A stretch of 30,084 bases of DNA. It comes from a virus. The DNA lies in IMG/VR virus record IMGVR_UViG_3300050133_000043, positions 1 to 30,084 of that record, one strand, 5' to 3'. Within the stretch, counting starts at the first letter, position 1. Every line of letters begins with the position of its first letter. The notes under the pieces are model-generated. The model was not told the DNA's origin. It saw nothing but the letters and a program-made list of their open reading frames with translations, and did no database searches. This document shows, in pieces, positions 7,271 through 15,212 of this stretch. A program made the position numbers and the translations under genes.

Positions 7271-8446
7271 CTAAACTACTACATTTGCAGTAATATAATT
7301 TATATCTCCTCTGCAAACTTCATTATAATTTAAACCTATATCTGTACTACTTTGCGTGTTGCCATGCCTTGCAGCAGTAATAGATGTAATTGAATACATC
7401 GGGTTTGTTAAATTTGGCATAGCCTGTAAAGCAATTCCCCATAACGCTGATATAGATAAATTGCCTCCTATACTTAAAGAATTAAGATAAGTCTGCAAAT
7501 TAGTTTTTATGAGTGCTGTAGTTGCTGTAGTGTATCCTGTTAATTGTTTAATATTAACGGTCACATCTATATCTACATATATTGGTATACTATAGCCGAT
7601 AGGTATTAGTTGCCCTGTGCTATCTGCTACATTTACTATATTTGCACCACCTGCAAGACAGCCAATTCCCTTATGAATGAATATAGCATTTGTTATATCT
7701 ATACTACTACCACCTTCTACCACTGCTGTAATACTATGAGGAGGTAATCCATTACCATCATCAACACTAGTATCATTTTCATAAACAACGCTTCGAGTAA
7801 CTCCAATAACTTGAGCTATTGCACCTTTTGTACCTTCTAACATTGTTATACTTGGTTCTGCCGTACTATTAGCTTGTCTTATTCTTAATAGACTATCATT
7901 CTCTATATTTGATCCTAATTCACCATTAAGTGAATTGTAAACTCCATTCCAGCCATAAGTAGGATTAAAAATACCTGTTATATCCCCAGGGTTTGATACA
8001 ATTGGTCCAGTAATTTCACATGTAGCTAATACATCTATTGTTCCCAATGTAGGTATAGTAACGGATGGAGGTAGATCCCATTTAATATTACCAATATCTG
8101 TAGTTATTCCATTAACAATTACTGTTTCAGGTATACCTGTTATTGTTACCATGCATGTACTATAAGTTGCGGGCATTCGCATTATTCCATTAATTGCTAC
8201 AATTGAATCTAGCCCATTTCCAACAGCGACATTAGGTCCTCTATTGTTATAAACTAACATTGCTATTTGGAAAGTATCATATATTTTCTCTGCTACTACT
8301 GCAATAAATTGATAATCCTGACTATCAATTCCCACATAAATATCTTGTCCGAAAATGCTTTGTGCATCTGATATAAGTTGATCTCTTATGTCACTATATA
8401 TTGGCATATGAAAACCATCTATGTCTAAATAAGGGGAAAAGTACAT
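7271..8446 (-). CDS. Baseplate J-like protein (gpJ/gp47 family)
   Basis: 391 residues from the preferred start. The N-terminal region (IYSDIRDQLISDAQSIFG, VVAEKIYDTFQIAMLVYNNRGPNVAVGNGLDSIVAINGI) and the central EGTKGAIAQVIGVTRSVVYEND, SITAVVEGG and YSIPIYVDIDVTVNIKQL are typical of baseplate J. This is the main wedge protein that joins around the hub and triggers sheath contraction. An ATG at 8455 abuts the ribosome binding site AAAGGAG; the ATG at 8446, nine bases from it, is the better start. It follows the gpW/gp25 gene, the conserved order. Confidence 0.9.
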   Translation of the reverse strand: MYFSPYLDIDGFHMPIYSDIRDQLISDAQSIFGQDIYVGIDSQDYQFIAVVAEKIYDTFQIAMLVYNNRGPNVAVGNGLDSIVAINGIMRMPATYSTCMVTITGIPETVIVNGITTDIGNIKWDLPPSVTIPTLGTIDVLATCEITGPIVSNPGDITGIFNPTYGWNGVYNSLNGELGSNIENDSLLRIRQANSTAEPSITMLEGTKGAIAQVIGVTRSVVYENDTSVDDGNGLPPHSITAVVEGGSSIDITNAIFIHKGIGCLAGGANIVNVADSTGQLIPIGYSIPIYVDIDVTVNIKQLTGYTTATTALIKTNLQTYLNSLSIGGNLSISALWGIALQAMPNLTNPMYSITSITAARHGNTQSSTDIGLNYNEVCRGDINYITANVVV

Positions 8447-8464
8447 TTTTAGCATCTCCTTTCT

Positions 8465-8821
8465 CTAAGAGGTCACAGTTGTTACCCCATATTTTGTTGT
8501 TACACTACAAGTAAATGTATATACTCTGTTTTCATAAGTACTTATAAAATCTTGAATACTTATTACATCTTGTGTTCCACTAATAACATTTTTAATTAAT
8601 AAATCTACTATTGCTATATTATCTGGTGTTCCATTTTGTCCTAGTATACTTTGGAACAGCGGTAATCCTTGATCCAGATCCTCCCACCACTCATTTTGCA
8701 ATAATGCTAATCGAGTTTTAATTGCTTGCGCAACACTGTATTTCCCATATGTGAAATTTTGTTGCCCTTTTCCAAATAAATAATCTCCATTTGCATCTAA
8801 AATTCGATAACGTAGTGACAT
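8465..8821 (-). CDS. gpW/gp25-like baseplate wedge protein
   Basis: 118 residues from the ATG at 8821, which has AAGGTGG five bases upstream (an upstream in-frame GTG lies inside that site). Features are YRILDANGDYLFGKG, AVAQAIKTRL-like SVAQAIKTRLALLQNEWWED and LDQGLPLFQSILG, matching small gp25/GP46-type proteins that precede gpJ and form the sheath-facing part of the wedge. The immediate upstream leader is shared with that of the HNH gene (direct repeat at 8838-8856 and 9513-9531). Confidence 0.8.
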   Translation of the reverse strand: MSLRYRILDANGDYLFGKGQQNFTYGKYSVAQAIKTRLALLQNEWWEDLDQGLPLFQSILGQNGTPDNIAIVDLLIKNVISGTQDVISIQDFISTYENRVYTFTCSVTTKYGVTTVTS

Positions 8822-8837
8822 TCTAACCACCTTCTTC

Positions 8838-8856
8838 TAAAATTGAACATAAAAAA
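8838..8856 (-). repeat. Direct repeat, distal copy, flanking the HNH gene
   Basis: TAAAATTGAACATAAAAAA on the plus strand, identical over 19 bp to 9513-9531. It lies between the HNH gene's end hairpin and the ribosome binding site of the gpW/gp25 gene. The pair brackets the HNH gene. Confidence 0.85.
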
Positions 8857-8874
8857 TCACCCCATAAAAGAGTG
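8851..8874 (-). terminator. Hairpin at the end of the HNH gene
   Basis: Minus strand: CACTCT pairs with GGGGTG (G-U pairs included), then ATTTTTT. The hairpin overlaps the last codons and TGA stop of the HNH gene. It closely matches the hairpin at 234-261. Confidence 0.5.
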
Positions 8875-9525
8875 TCTTAAACTATTATTTATTCTTTTTG
8901 TGGATTGAGTTAATGCTTTTCCTACTGGCCATTTTCTTTTTATTCTTCCCTCTAATATACGAAGATTAATTTTATATAAATCTGCCCATTCAGATAATGA
9001 TTTAGTTTTACCACCAAATTGTAAGAATGTAGTATTTCTTTTGTTGTTACACTGTTGTTTTTGTGTAACCCATCTACAATTATTTGGTTCATAGTTGCCA
9101 TCATTATTTGTTCTATCAATACTTAGAGTATCTTTATATCCATTATTTATAGCCCAATCATGAAAATCAATAAATTCATCTTGCCATTCTTGACAAACTG
9201 TTATCCCTCTACCACCATAGTCACTATAGTTTTTATCATTTTGGTTGAAACACCTTTGTCTCATATGTTTCCATACATTGTATAATCTTGTACCATGATA
9301 TCCATGTTTTATGTTAGTGCATCCGCAACTTTTACTAGTACCATTTTTCAAATTTCGACCTATAACTATAGTTTCTTTACCACAATCGCATTTACATTTC
9401 CAAATGGTCATATGTCCATCTTTAGCTTTGCCTGCATACTCAATTACAGTAAGCCTTCCATATTTGTCCCCTACTAAATCTTTAATTTTTCCCGTAATAA
9501 ACCTACCTCCCTTAAAATTGAACAT
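8857..9525 (-). CDS. HNH/AP2-type homing endonuclease-like protein
   Basis: 222 residues from the ATG at 9525. The N-terminus (KIKDLVGDKYGRLTVIEY) and zinc-binding CKCDCGK (C44, C46, C48) with SCGC (C67, C69) are followed by YGGRGITVCQEW (103-114) and IDRTNNDGNYEPNNCRW (about 136-152). This is the hallmark set of free-standing phage HNH/AP2 nucleases, which promote their own spread by cutting DNA at the insertion site. A C-terminal helical SLSEWADLYKI module probably binds DNA. It lies between hub and gpW/gp25, splits neither, and is flanked by a 19-bp direct repeat. The 9525 ATG lies in the repeated leader; AAGGGAGGT further in could instead serve an ATT at 9498, close to where family members usually begin. 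Confidence 0.85.
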   Translation of the reverse strand: MFNFKGGRFITGKIKDLVGDKYGRLTVIEYAGKAKDGHMTIWKCKCDCGKETIVIGRNLKNGTSKSCGCTNIKHGYHGTRLYNVWKHMRQRCFNQNDKNYSDYGGRGITVCQEWQDEFIDFHDWAINNGYKDTLSIDRTNNDGNYEPNNCRWVTQKQQCNNKRNTTFLQFGGKTKSLSEWADLYKINLRILEGRIKRKWPVGKALTQSTKRINNSLRHSFMG

Positions 9526-9531
9526 AAAAAA
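9513..9531 (-). repeat. Direct repeat, proximal copy, flanking the HNH gene
   Basis: Identical over 19 bp to 8838-8856; it directly follows the hub gene's terminator-like hairpin and contains the ATG used here as the HNH start. The repeats are 675 bp apart and both are followed by a purine-rich ribosome binding site, so the whole hairpin-leader unit is duplicated. Confidence 0.85.
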
Positions 9532-9549
9532 CACTCCTAAGAGTGTTTT
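9526..9549 (-). terminator. Terminator-like hairpin after the hub gene
   Basis: Minus strand: AAAACACTC, loop TTAG, GAGTGTTTT, then TT; a perfect 9-bp stem a few bases after the hub stop codon. Its 3' arm carries the AGGAG that would serve the ATG at 9525, so folding would hide that ribosome binding site. Confidence 0.75.
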
Positions 9550-9551
9550 AT

Positions 9552-11504
9552 CTAATTTGTAACTGCTGGTATAATTCCCCCTGCCTGACTCACAGTTTCG
9601 AACTGGCAAAACCAATCGCTACCTCTTGTATCTCCGGTGTAAGTCATCTTCACAATTCTGTAGATTCCATCTTTATCAAGTGAACGGAAAATAGGAGAAG
9701 AACTAGTATTTGTACTTGCATCAGTACTTGCACTAGGAGCTTGACCAGCATCCGCAGCAATTAAAGCTTTTATTCTACCTATTTTATATGTTCCATAGAT
9801 AGGTTCTTCTGCTACTTGTTCCGGCCAAGGTTTATTATCTGTACTTGCTGCATATAAATTATTATTTCCAGCGTATATAGCAATATGATAACAACCGCTA
9901 CTATTAAAATAAAAAACTAAGTCTCCAGGTAAGGCATTCGCTAGAGCTACTATTTGTCCACCTCTATCGGGTTGTACTTGTAACCATTGAGGACCAGTTA
10001 TATCATCTATTTGCACTCCTGCTGCTGCATAGCATTTCACAACAAAACTTGAGCAATCATAATATGTTTTGCCATTAACAGTTTGGTTTCTAAGTGCTTC
10101 AGAATATCCAACATTATTATCATCACATAATGTTTGTGCTTCACTAATAATTTTATTTCTTACGGTGCCTCCTGAAGAACTAAGGGATGAACTACCAGTA
10201 GCAGGCACGGAATTACTTGTACCTAAATTTAATTGTTCTGCTCTAACTAAACTATTATCTATATGGATTAAAGTGTTAATTTTCATTGTCGGATTTAATA
10301 AACATTTCCCTGAAATTCCGTAATCTGTTTGTTGTGGCGTACCTATCAATCCAGATGCAATGTTTAAATCGAATATCGTGCCATCTGGAAGATCCACCAT
10401 ATTTATAATATTGATTTTCCCATTTTCTGTATAATATTGTGAATTATTACTTTGTGCTATCTGCCTTAAATAATCACTAGATTTACCAAAGAACACTTTA
10501 CCTCTTGTAAGCGTTCCTGTAGTTTCAAGACCCCGTGAAATACTCCCTAGTGCTACAGGATATTTAGCGCTATTTGCTATATGATCTACAAGTGTTCTTG
10601 CAGTTTGACCTCTAAGAACAGAAAAATTGGCTATATTAAAATTGACGGATCTATCCGAATCCAATGCTATAATTATTAGTTCATAAGTTGTTGAATCGGT
10701 TTTGTCTCTTATCGTTTGAAGTATATCTCCATCGAAAATCAAACCAAATTGAGTTCCTTCATATCCAGCTTCTACAGTAACTCTTGTGCTATTCATTTCA
10801 ATTGCATTTTCTGTATCAGCACTTAAATTATCTATTACTATTTGGCTCATGTTTGGTTCCATAACCATTGTTTGTATGATAGAAAATGTGCATCTTAGCG
10901 CTGATACATCAAAAGCATTACCTGTATTATCGCTTAAAGTAATTCTGCATCTTCTACCAAATAAAATATCACCAGTTTTTTGACTACCTGCTACAACTTT
11001 AAAATTTGTTGATATTATATCCAAACTACCTGTGTTATCTGTAGAACTAGGGCTACTTGAGCCTGAAAATTGATTATAATACTGATTTGCTTCCTGTTGT
11101 CTTACATTTAAATTTGCCATAGAAGGATTAGGTCTTTCCCAACAAAAACATACAGCTGCGGTTAAGGTTGCAACACTACCTGCCCCTGACATAAATTGTG
11201 CATTAGTCGAATATCCACTTTTATTACTCCATTGATAGTTAGCACCTGTAATGCTAGAATTTTTTCCTGTTAGTTCAGTCCATAGAAAATTTAATTGATG
11301 TGTTAAATCAGTTCCGTAGGCTTCAAGTTGTGTACGTCGACCATAGGACCATTGGCATAATCCAAAACCTGCTCCACTACCACCTTCTACCGCACTTTGG
11401 CTAAACGCGCTTTCCTGATAAATATTTCCCATCATGGCAGCCGTGCTAGACGCTGGTAATCCTTGTCCTGTCAAAAAACTCCAAACTGTTTGTTCTATAG
11501 ACAT
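9552..11504 (-). CDS. Baseplate hub with tail lysozyme and inserted NlpC/P60 peptidase
   Basis: 650 residues. Residues 1-145 match the phage tail lysozyme family (QTVWSFLTGQGL, GNIYQESAF with likely catalytic Glu31, GFGLCQWSYGRR). Residues about 160-430 are a beta-rich hub domain (gpD/gp27-like role). An NlpC/P60 domain (about 447-580) is inserted with active-site motif YYDCSSFVVKCY (Cys484), GDLVFYF and His540 in CYHIAIYAG. The hub fold resumes at 605-645 (DGIYRIVKMTYTGDTRGSDW). One protein would thus carry a glycan hydrolase and a peptidase to breach peptidoglycan at injection. Serine-rich linkers separate domains. It follows the plug gene; the start has GGAGGA upstream. Confidence 0.9.
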   Translation of the reverse strand: MSIEQTVWSFLTGQGLPASSTAAMMGNIYQESAFSQSAVEGGSGAGFGLCQWSYGRRTQLEAYGTDLTHQLNFLWTELTGKNSSITGANYQWSNKSGYSTNAQFMSGAGSVATLTAAVCFCWERPNPSMANLNVRQQEANQYYNQFSGSSSPSSTDNTGSLDIISTNFKVVAGSQKTGDILFGRRCRITLSDNTGNAFDVSALRCTFSIIQTMVMEPNMSQIVIDNLSADTENAIEMNSTRVTVEAGYEGTQFGLIFDGDILQTIRDKTDSTTYELIIIALDSDRSVNFNIANFSVLRGQTARTLVDHIANSAKYPVALGSISRGLETTGTLTRGKVFFGKSSDYLRQIAQSNNSQYYTENGKINIINMVDLPDGTIFDLNIASGLIGTPQQTDYGISGKCLLNPTMKINTLIHIDNSLVRAEQLNLGTSNSVPATGSSSLSSSGGTVRNKIISEAQTLCDDNNVGYSEALRNQTVNGKTYYDCSSFVVKCYAAAGVQIDDITGPQWLQVQPDRGGQIVALANALPGDLVFYFNSSGCYHIAIYAGNNNLYAASTDNKPWPEQVAEEPIYGTYKIGRIKALIAADAGQAPSASTDASTNTSSSPIFRSLDKDGIYRIVKMTYTGDTRGSDWFCQFETVSQAGGIIPAVTN

Positions 11505-11536
11505 AGTTTGTGTCCTCCTTCCTTAAAAATTTGCAT

Positions 11537-11566
11537 AAAAAAAGAACACATTATAAAATCGTGTCC
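11537..11566 (-). terminator. Terminator-like hairpin at the end of the plug gene
   Basis: Minus strand: GGACACG pairs with TGTGTTC (two G-U) around a 9-base loop, then TTTTTTTATG. The stem overlaps the last codons and stop of the plug gene and ends just before the hub leader. Confidence 0.6.
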
Positions 11567-11877
11567 GACCAGCAGAGTAAAAAATTAGTCCCTAAATTGG
11601 AATCGTCAGGTGCATCACCCGCTAGTGTTGTATCTGCTTTGTAAATGTATGCACTGCCAATTCTCAGGTAGCCGTATTGCCCTAACAAGTTTAAGCCACA
11701 CAATAAAGGTATTGAGTCAATAATTATATTTTGATTGTTATCCGATAATTGCATAACCCAATATAGAGCCTGTGTATTATATCTTAAAAAAATGCTAAAA
11801 ACAATTGACTTACCATCTATTGGGATAGTACATGTAAAAGTTTGGTTTGGAGACGTTGTCAAAGGCACTATATACAT
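11551..11877 (-). CDS. Baseplate plug protein (Pam3 gp18-like)
   Basis: 108 residues, beta-rich: SIVFSIFLRYNTQALYWVMQL, PLLCGLNLLGQYGYLRIGSAYIY and DDSNLGTNFLLCW are typical of the small plug-type proteins encoded between the Dit-like protein and the hub in simple contractile tails. In that architecture it sits in the baseplate hub channel. Start ATG at 11877 with AGGTGAT upstream. The family call rests on pattern and position. Confidence 0.75.
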   Translation of the reverse strand: MYIVPLTTSPNQTFTCTIPIDGKSIVFSIFLRYNTQALYWVMQLSDNNQNIIIDSIPLLCGLNLLGQYGYLRIGSAYIYKADTTLAGDAPDDSNLGTNFLLCWSDTIL

Positions 11878-11898
11878 AAAATCACCTACTTTAATTGT

Positions 11899-12435
11899 TT
11901 ATAGTCCTACTGCTGATAAAATTTTAGAAAGTATACTAGTGTCGGCTGATTGAACAGCTTGGTCACCATTATTAGTACTTGCGCTAACTTGTGGTCTAGC
12001 TGATATACCAACTGTATTAACATTCACAACAATTATTTCTTGTAGTGTAACTGTTGCTCGCATTCCATTTCCTGTTGTACTATCATCAGTACACGAAATT
12101 GTAGCTATAAGCATGTTTGAATAAGTAGCTAATCTAGTTGCAACCTGTATAGGCAGCCGTTGCTCTTGCAGTGCTCTAAGTGTAGTATAAGCACTTACTG
12201 ATCTTGAAGCATTGTCTCCAAATTGGCCACTAACTACACTTTGCATTACATCACTCATACCAATATCAAAGATTACTTGCTTTGCTTCCATATAAGCATG
12301 ATCTGATATATTAACACCCGTTTGCACTGGTTGCTCTGTTATTGTTAAATTTGTTTCATGATCAACGCTAAAATATGCATCAAAAATAAAGTTCCCAACA
12401 TCGGTCATGAAGAAAGTTTTTGCTAATGCACCCAT
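11899..12435 (-). CDS. Dit-like baseplate protein
   Basis: 178 residues. The segment DAYFSVDHETNLTITEQPVQTG followed by ISDHAYMEAKQVIFDIGMSDV is the signature of the Dit-like domain that forms the ring joining tail tube and hub in KPP10/Pam3-like tails. RLPIQVATRLATYSNMLIATIS and ATVTLQEIIVV complete the family pattern; the last 40 residues are a low-complexity tail. Its ribosome binding site (AAGGAGTG) lies within the last codons of the tape-measure gene, two bases upstream of this start, suggesting translational coupling. Confidence 0.85.
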   Translation of the reverse strand: MGALAKTFFMTDVGNFIFDAYFSVDHETNLTITEQPVQTGVNISDHAYMEAKQVIFDIGMSDVMQSVVSGQFGDNASRSVSAYTTLRALQEQRLPIQVATRLATYSNMLIATISCTDDSTTGNGMRATVTLQEIIVVNVNTVGISARPQVSASTNNGDQAVQSADTSILSKILSAVGL

Positions 12436-12437
12436 TT

Positions 12438-14129
12438 TTAATACACTCCTTGCAAGTTACGAATATTTATTCCTGTCAGAGTTTTGCCTATAGTGGCCGC
12501 GGTGCTAGTAGGATTTGTGCCATAAACATTAAATGTATTTGTATTAGTACTTTTATTGTTACTATTTGCTACTGAATTTGAATTTGTATTATTAGTTGAA
12601 GATGCTGCTGGTACTGCATAATTTACCTTACTTTGACTATTTAATGAATTTATGCTAGCCCCAGCACCTGACAAGCCCTTAATTGATTGAATACCTTTAA
12701 TTATAGCTTCTATAGGTTTAGTGATGGGTTCCAAAAATTTTCCAATATCTGCGAAAATGCCTTTAACTATTTTCCCAAAAGCTATAAATGGTGCTGCTAT
12801 GTCTCCTGCTCCTTTTTTAATATCTGCAAAGAAACCTCCAATTACAGATTTACCACCTTTCATTGCTGTCAGCAAATCATCTACAACAAGAATTATTGCC
12901 ATTATAGCTGCAACATAAGGGTTCATTGCTGCCAGTATATTAATTCCCAAAATAAGAGCCATTATAGTTTTTAATAATGGTGGCATACTTTGCAAATAAG
13001 AAATAATACCACCAAATACAAACCCAATAATTTGACCTATATCGCCTATAATTTGAAACAGATCTAAGAACACTCTTGCCACTATTCCTATTGCTGATCC
13101 AAAGACTTTCGCAATACCTGGAATGTCTTTTAAAAATTGATCATTGAAATTATGAAGGCCAACCTTTATTTCATCCAGTGGCCCTGCTATATATTGCAAT
13201 ACATAACTTCCAAACCACTGAAAATATAAAGTTCCAGCTTGTTGTAGCCTTTGAAATTCAAAGCCTAATTCCTGAACTACTACAATATTTTTATTAAAAC
13301 TATCAGGTAGCTTTAATTCTTCTGAATCTTTCCTTAATTGATTGAATTGTGCTAATAATACAGGACTTAACCACAAGTCTTGCATGGTCACGCCCATAGT
13401 TTTTAAAGCCATATCTACTTCTTTTGCATTTTGAGTTGTTGTCCATAATTGCCTTGCTAACATTTCATAGCCTAAATTCTGTTGTGCTAAGCTATTTAGA
13501 AACTTTGCTAAGGCTATACCTCCTAATAGTATCGCTGCTAATCCACCTGCAATAAGTGCTAATGGGCTTGCAACTGCTACCGCCAATGCTTCTATTGCAT
13601 CACTACCTCCAACAGACATAGATTTCAAGGCTGTACCTGTTTCATCACTTTTAGAAGCTAAAGTAGTTAAATCCTTAGAAGTAGTCGCTAAACCTTTATC
13701 ATCTAATTCTATAGGTTCACTACTTGGTTTACTGCTCTTAGATTTATTAGCTGTAAACCCATTTGCTTTTTTTGATGATTTATTCTGAAAATTATTAACT
13801 GCATTGTCTGCTTCACCCATATCTTTTTTTACTGATTGAGAAAATGCATTGAATACTTGTTTTACTAAATTAATATGTCCTATTACTTGATTTAGAGGAC
13901 CCTTTATATTTGGAAATATCTTAGATAGAACACTCATAGATGTTCCTACAAGTGCTCCAATATCGCCAACAGAATTTTTCATAGAGGCAACACTATTTCC
14001 ATTATTTTTAGCAAAAGTTTTAACTGTCTTTTCAGCATCATTCATTTTTTGTTGGGCATTGTTAAGGGAACTGTTGTCGATTTGAAAACCAATCCCCACT
14101 AAGTAAGATTTTATAAGATCTAATGACAT
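12438..14129 (-). CDS. Tail tape measure protein
   Basis: 563 residues: helical N-terminus (SLNNAQQKMNDAEKTVKTFA), a Lys/Ser-rich linker (about 110-140), a Gly/Ala-rich hydrophobic segment (ALAVAVASPLALIAGGLAAI, about 185-215), a second hydrophobic stretch (about 340-430) and an Asn/Ser-rich C-terminus. It lies after the tail chaperones, the fixed tape-measure position. At about 0.15 nm per residue it predicts a tail of roughly 80 nm, moderate for a myovirus. The hydrophobic regions may insert in the host membrane at injection. Ribosome binding site AGGAGG lies inside the end of the frameshift extension. Confidence 0.85.
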   Translation of the reverse strand: MSLDLIKSYLVGIGFQIDNSSLNNAQQKMNDAEKTVKTFAKNNGNSVASMKNSVGDIGALVGTSMSVLSKIFPNIKGPLNQVIGHINLVKQVFNAFSQSVKKDMGEADNAVNNFQNKSSKKANGFTANKSKSSKPSSEPIELDDKGLATTSKDLTTLASKSDETGTALKSMSVGGSDAIEALAVAVASPLALIAGGLAAILLGGIALAKFLNSLAQQNLGYEMLARQLWTTTQNAKEVDMALKTMGVTMQDLWLSPVLLAQFNQLRKDSEELKLPDSFNKNIVVVQELGFEFQRLQQAGTLYFQWFGSYVLQYIAGPLDEIKVGLHNFNDQFLKDIPGIAKVFGSAIGIVARVFLDLFQIIGDIGQIIGFVFGGIISYLQSMPPLLKTIMALILGINILAAMNPYVAAIMAIILVVDDLLTAMKGGKSVIGGFFADIKKGAGDIAAPFIAFGKIVKGIFADIGKFLEPITKPIEAIIKGIQSIKGLSGAGASINSLNSQSKVNYAVPAASSTNNTNSNSVANSNNKSTNTNTFNVYGTNPTSTAATIGKTLTGINIRNLQGVY

Positions 14130-14134
14130 TTATG

Positions 14135-14745
14135 TCACCTCCTCTGCTCCATAGCATCATAAGCCCTATCTTCATTTTCTCGTTTAATAGCTAGTATTTC
14201 GTGTGCATCCAGAAAGTCATCAAAAGTATATGTATTATCCCATAACTCATGTTGCTGCCACATGCCAGCAATAACAGGACCGTACAAGTAAGCATCTAGA
14301 TTTTGGAACTCTGCTGGAATGAAGTCAATCCCTCGCGGAGAGATACCAGTAGATTTCCTCCGAAAAAACCCGACACATTGAACACCAAGCTTTGAATAGT
14401 TAAATTCATTACAAGTTGTGTATCAAATTCAATATCATTTACCCCCCATGTTCCATATTCATCTAAAATTTGAGGTGTTGCACCTGGTAATATTTCTTTT
14501 ATTCTCATTAAGCAATTTTTTTGTATATATCTAAATTCTTCTTCAGGTAAACTAAAAAGAGATGATGCTAACTCTGTTAAGTTAATATCATCTATGCCTT
14601 CTACATTTTTTATATCTTTAAAGAGCGGTGTTAATATACCTACTAGCTTAAAAGTAATGTAAGATCCCGACATTGCATCAAATTTTCCTAAAATAAACTT
14701 GCGTTTATCAATATCTATATTTTTAAATAATTCTTTTTTATCCAT
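14135..14745 (-). CDS. Frameshifted long tail assembly chaperone (gpGT analogue)
   Basis: Translation starting at 14745 and slipping -1 at TTTTTTC (14368-14362) continues past the short product's stop at 14296 and ends at a TGA at 14135-14137. It gives 128 shared residues plus 75 new ones (203 total). The -1 frame is open and protein-like (RGIDFIPAEFQNLDAYL, GPVIAGMWQQHELW) and ends six bases before the tape-measure start. It has no ribosome binding site of its own at the junction. This is the G/GT arrangement by which tailed phages make two chaperones that load the tape measure. Confidence 0.85.
14296..14745 (-). CDS. Short tail assembly chaperone (gpG analogue)
   Basis: 149 residues, helical and acidic (LFKNIDIDKRKFILGKFDA, LASSLFSLPEEEFRYIQKNC, GTWGVNDIEFDTQLVM), matching the small chaperone encoded between tube and tape measure. 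The last 21 residues follow the slippery site, so the ribosome fraction that does not slip makes this form. Start ATG with AAAGGAG upstream; 10 bases after the tube gene. Confidence 0.8.
   Translation of the reverse strand: MDKKELFKNIDIDKRKFILGKFDAMSGSYITFKLVGILTPLFKDIKNVEGIDDINLTELASSLFSLPEEEFRYIQKNCLMRIKEILPGATPQILDEYGTWGVNDIEFDTQLVMNLTIQSLVFNVSGFFGGNLLVSLREGLTSFQQSSKI
14362..14368 (-). promoter_or_regulatory. -1 ribosomal frameshift slippery heptamer TTTTTTC
   Basis: In the zero frame the codons are GGT TTT TTC, so the heptamer T TTT TTC has perfect X XXY YYZ form. CGGAG directly downstream can pair with CTCCG about 17 bases later, a weak possible stimulator. The open -1 frame to 14135 supports use. 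Confidence 0.85.
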
Positions 14746-14755
14746 TTACTCTCCT

Positions 14756-15199
14756 TTACTTACTAGTCTGTGTTATTTCTGCGCTCATAAGTGTCCATGA
14801 CACTAATTGGCCTTGCGCTTGGTATGGTCGGTTTGGTAGCTTTTGAGGTGAAACTCCTGTACAAATTGTTGTATCTCCCAAGTTAGCCGAAGAAATTGTT
14901 ATAGACATATCTGTCCAAGCAGCTAGTGGATTAGATGTACTATTAACAAAGTTATACCAACCCATAAGAAGTTTATGAAGATGCGATGTTTGTTGTACTG
15001 CTATAACTACAGTTCCATTATCGCCCAATATCTTACTGACCATTACGGTTCCATCTGCAGCTACTTCATGTACTGTTTTTTCAGTTGCCATATCTACACT
15101 AATGCTTCCAATGCCTGCGCCTGTTGAAGAGAAAGCACCAACCGAAGCAGACTTAAATGCTACATTTACATCCTGAAAACTATAAGTATTATAACTCAC
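14756..15199 (-). CDS. Tail tube protein (DUF3277, KPP10 ORF10-like)
   Basis: 147 residues. YSFQDVNVAFKSASVG, GAGIGSISVDMATEKTVHEVAADGTVMVSKILGDNGTV and QTSHLHKLLMGWYN match the DUF3277 tube family that follows DUF3383 sheaths. It polymerises into the inner tube. The start is GTG at 15199 with GGAGGTTT upstream. High copy is expected. Confidence 0.9.
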   Translation of the reverse strand: MSYNTYSFQDVNVAFKSASVGAFSSTGAGIGSISVDMATEKTVHEVAADGTVMVSKILGDNGTVVIAVQQTSHLHKLLMGWYNFVNSTSNPLAAWTDMSITISSANLGDTTICTGVSPQKLPNRPYQAQGQLVSWTLMSAEITQTSK

Positions 15200-15212
15200 G
15201 ATTCAAACCTCC

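Noticed and set aside
9526-9615. Upstream extension of the HNH gene into the hub gene
   Set aside because: It overlaps the conserved hub C-terminus and its hairpin; the family-like sequence begins only near 9498.
12687-12974. Plus-strand frames opposite the tape measure
   Set aside because: No ribosome binding site or promoter, and the complementary frame is a clear tape-measure protein.
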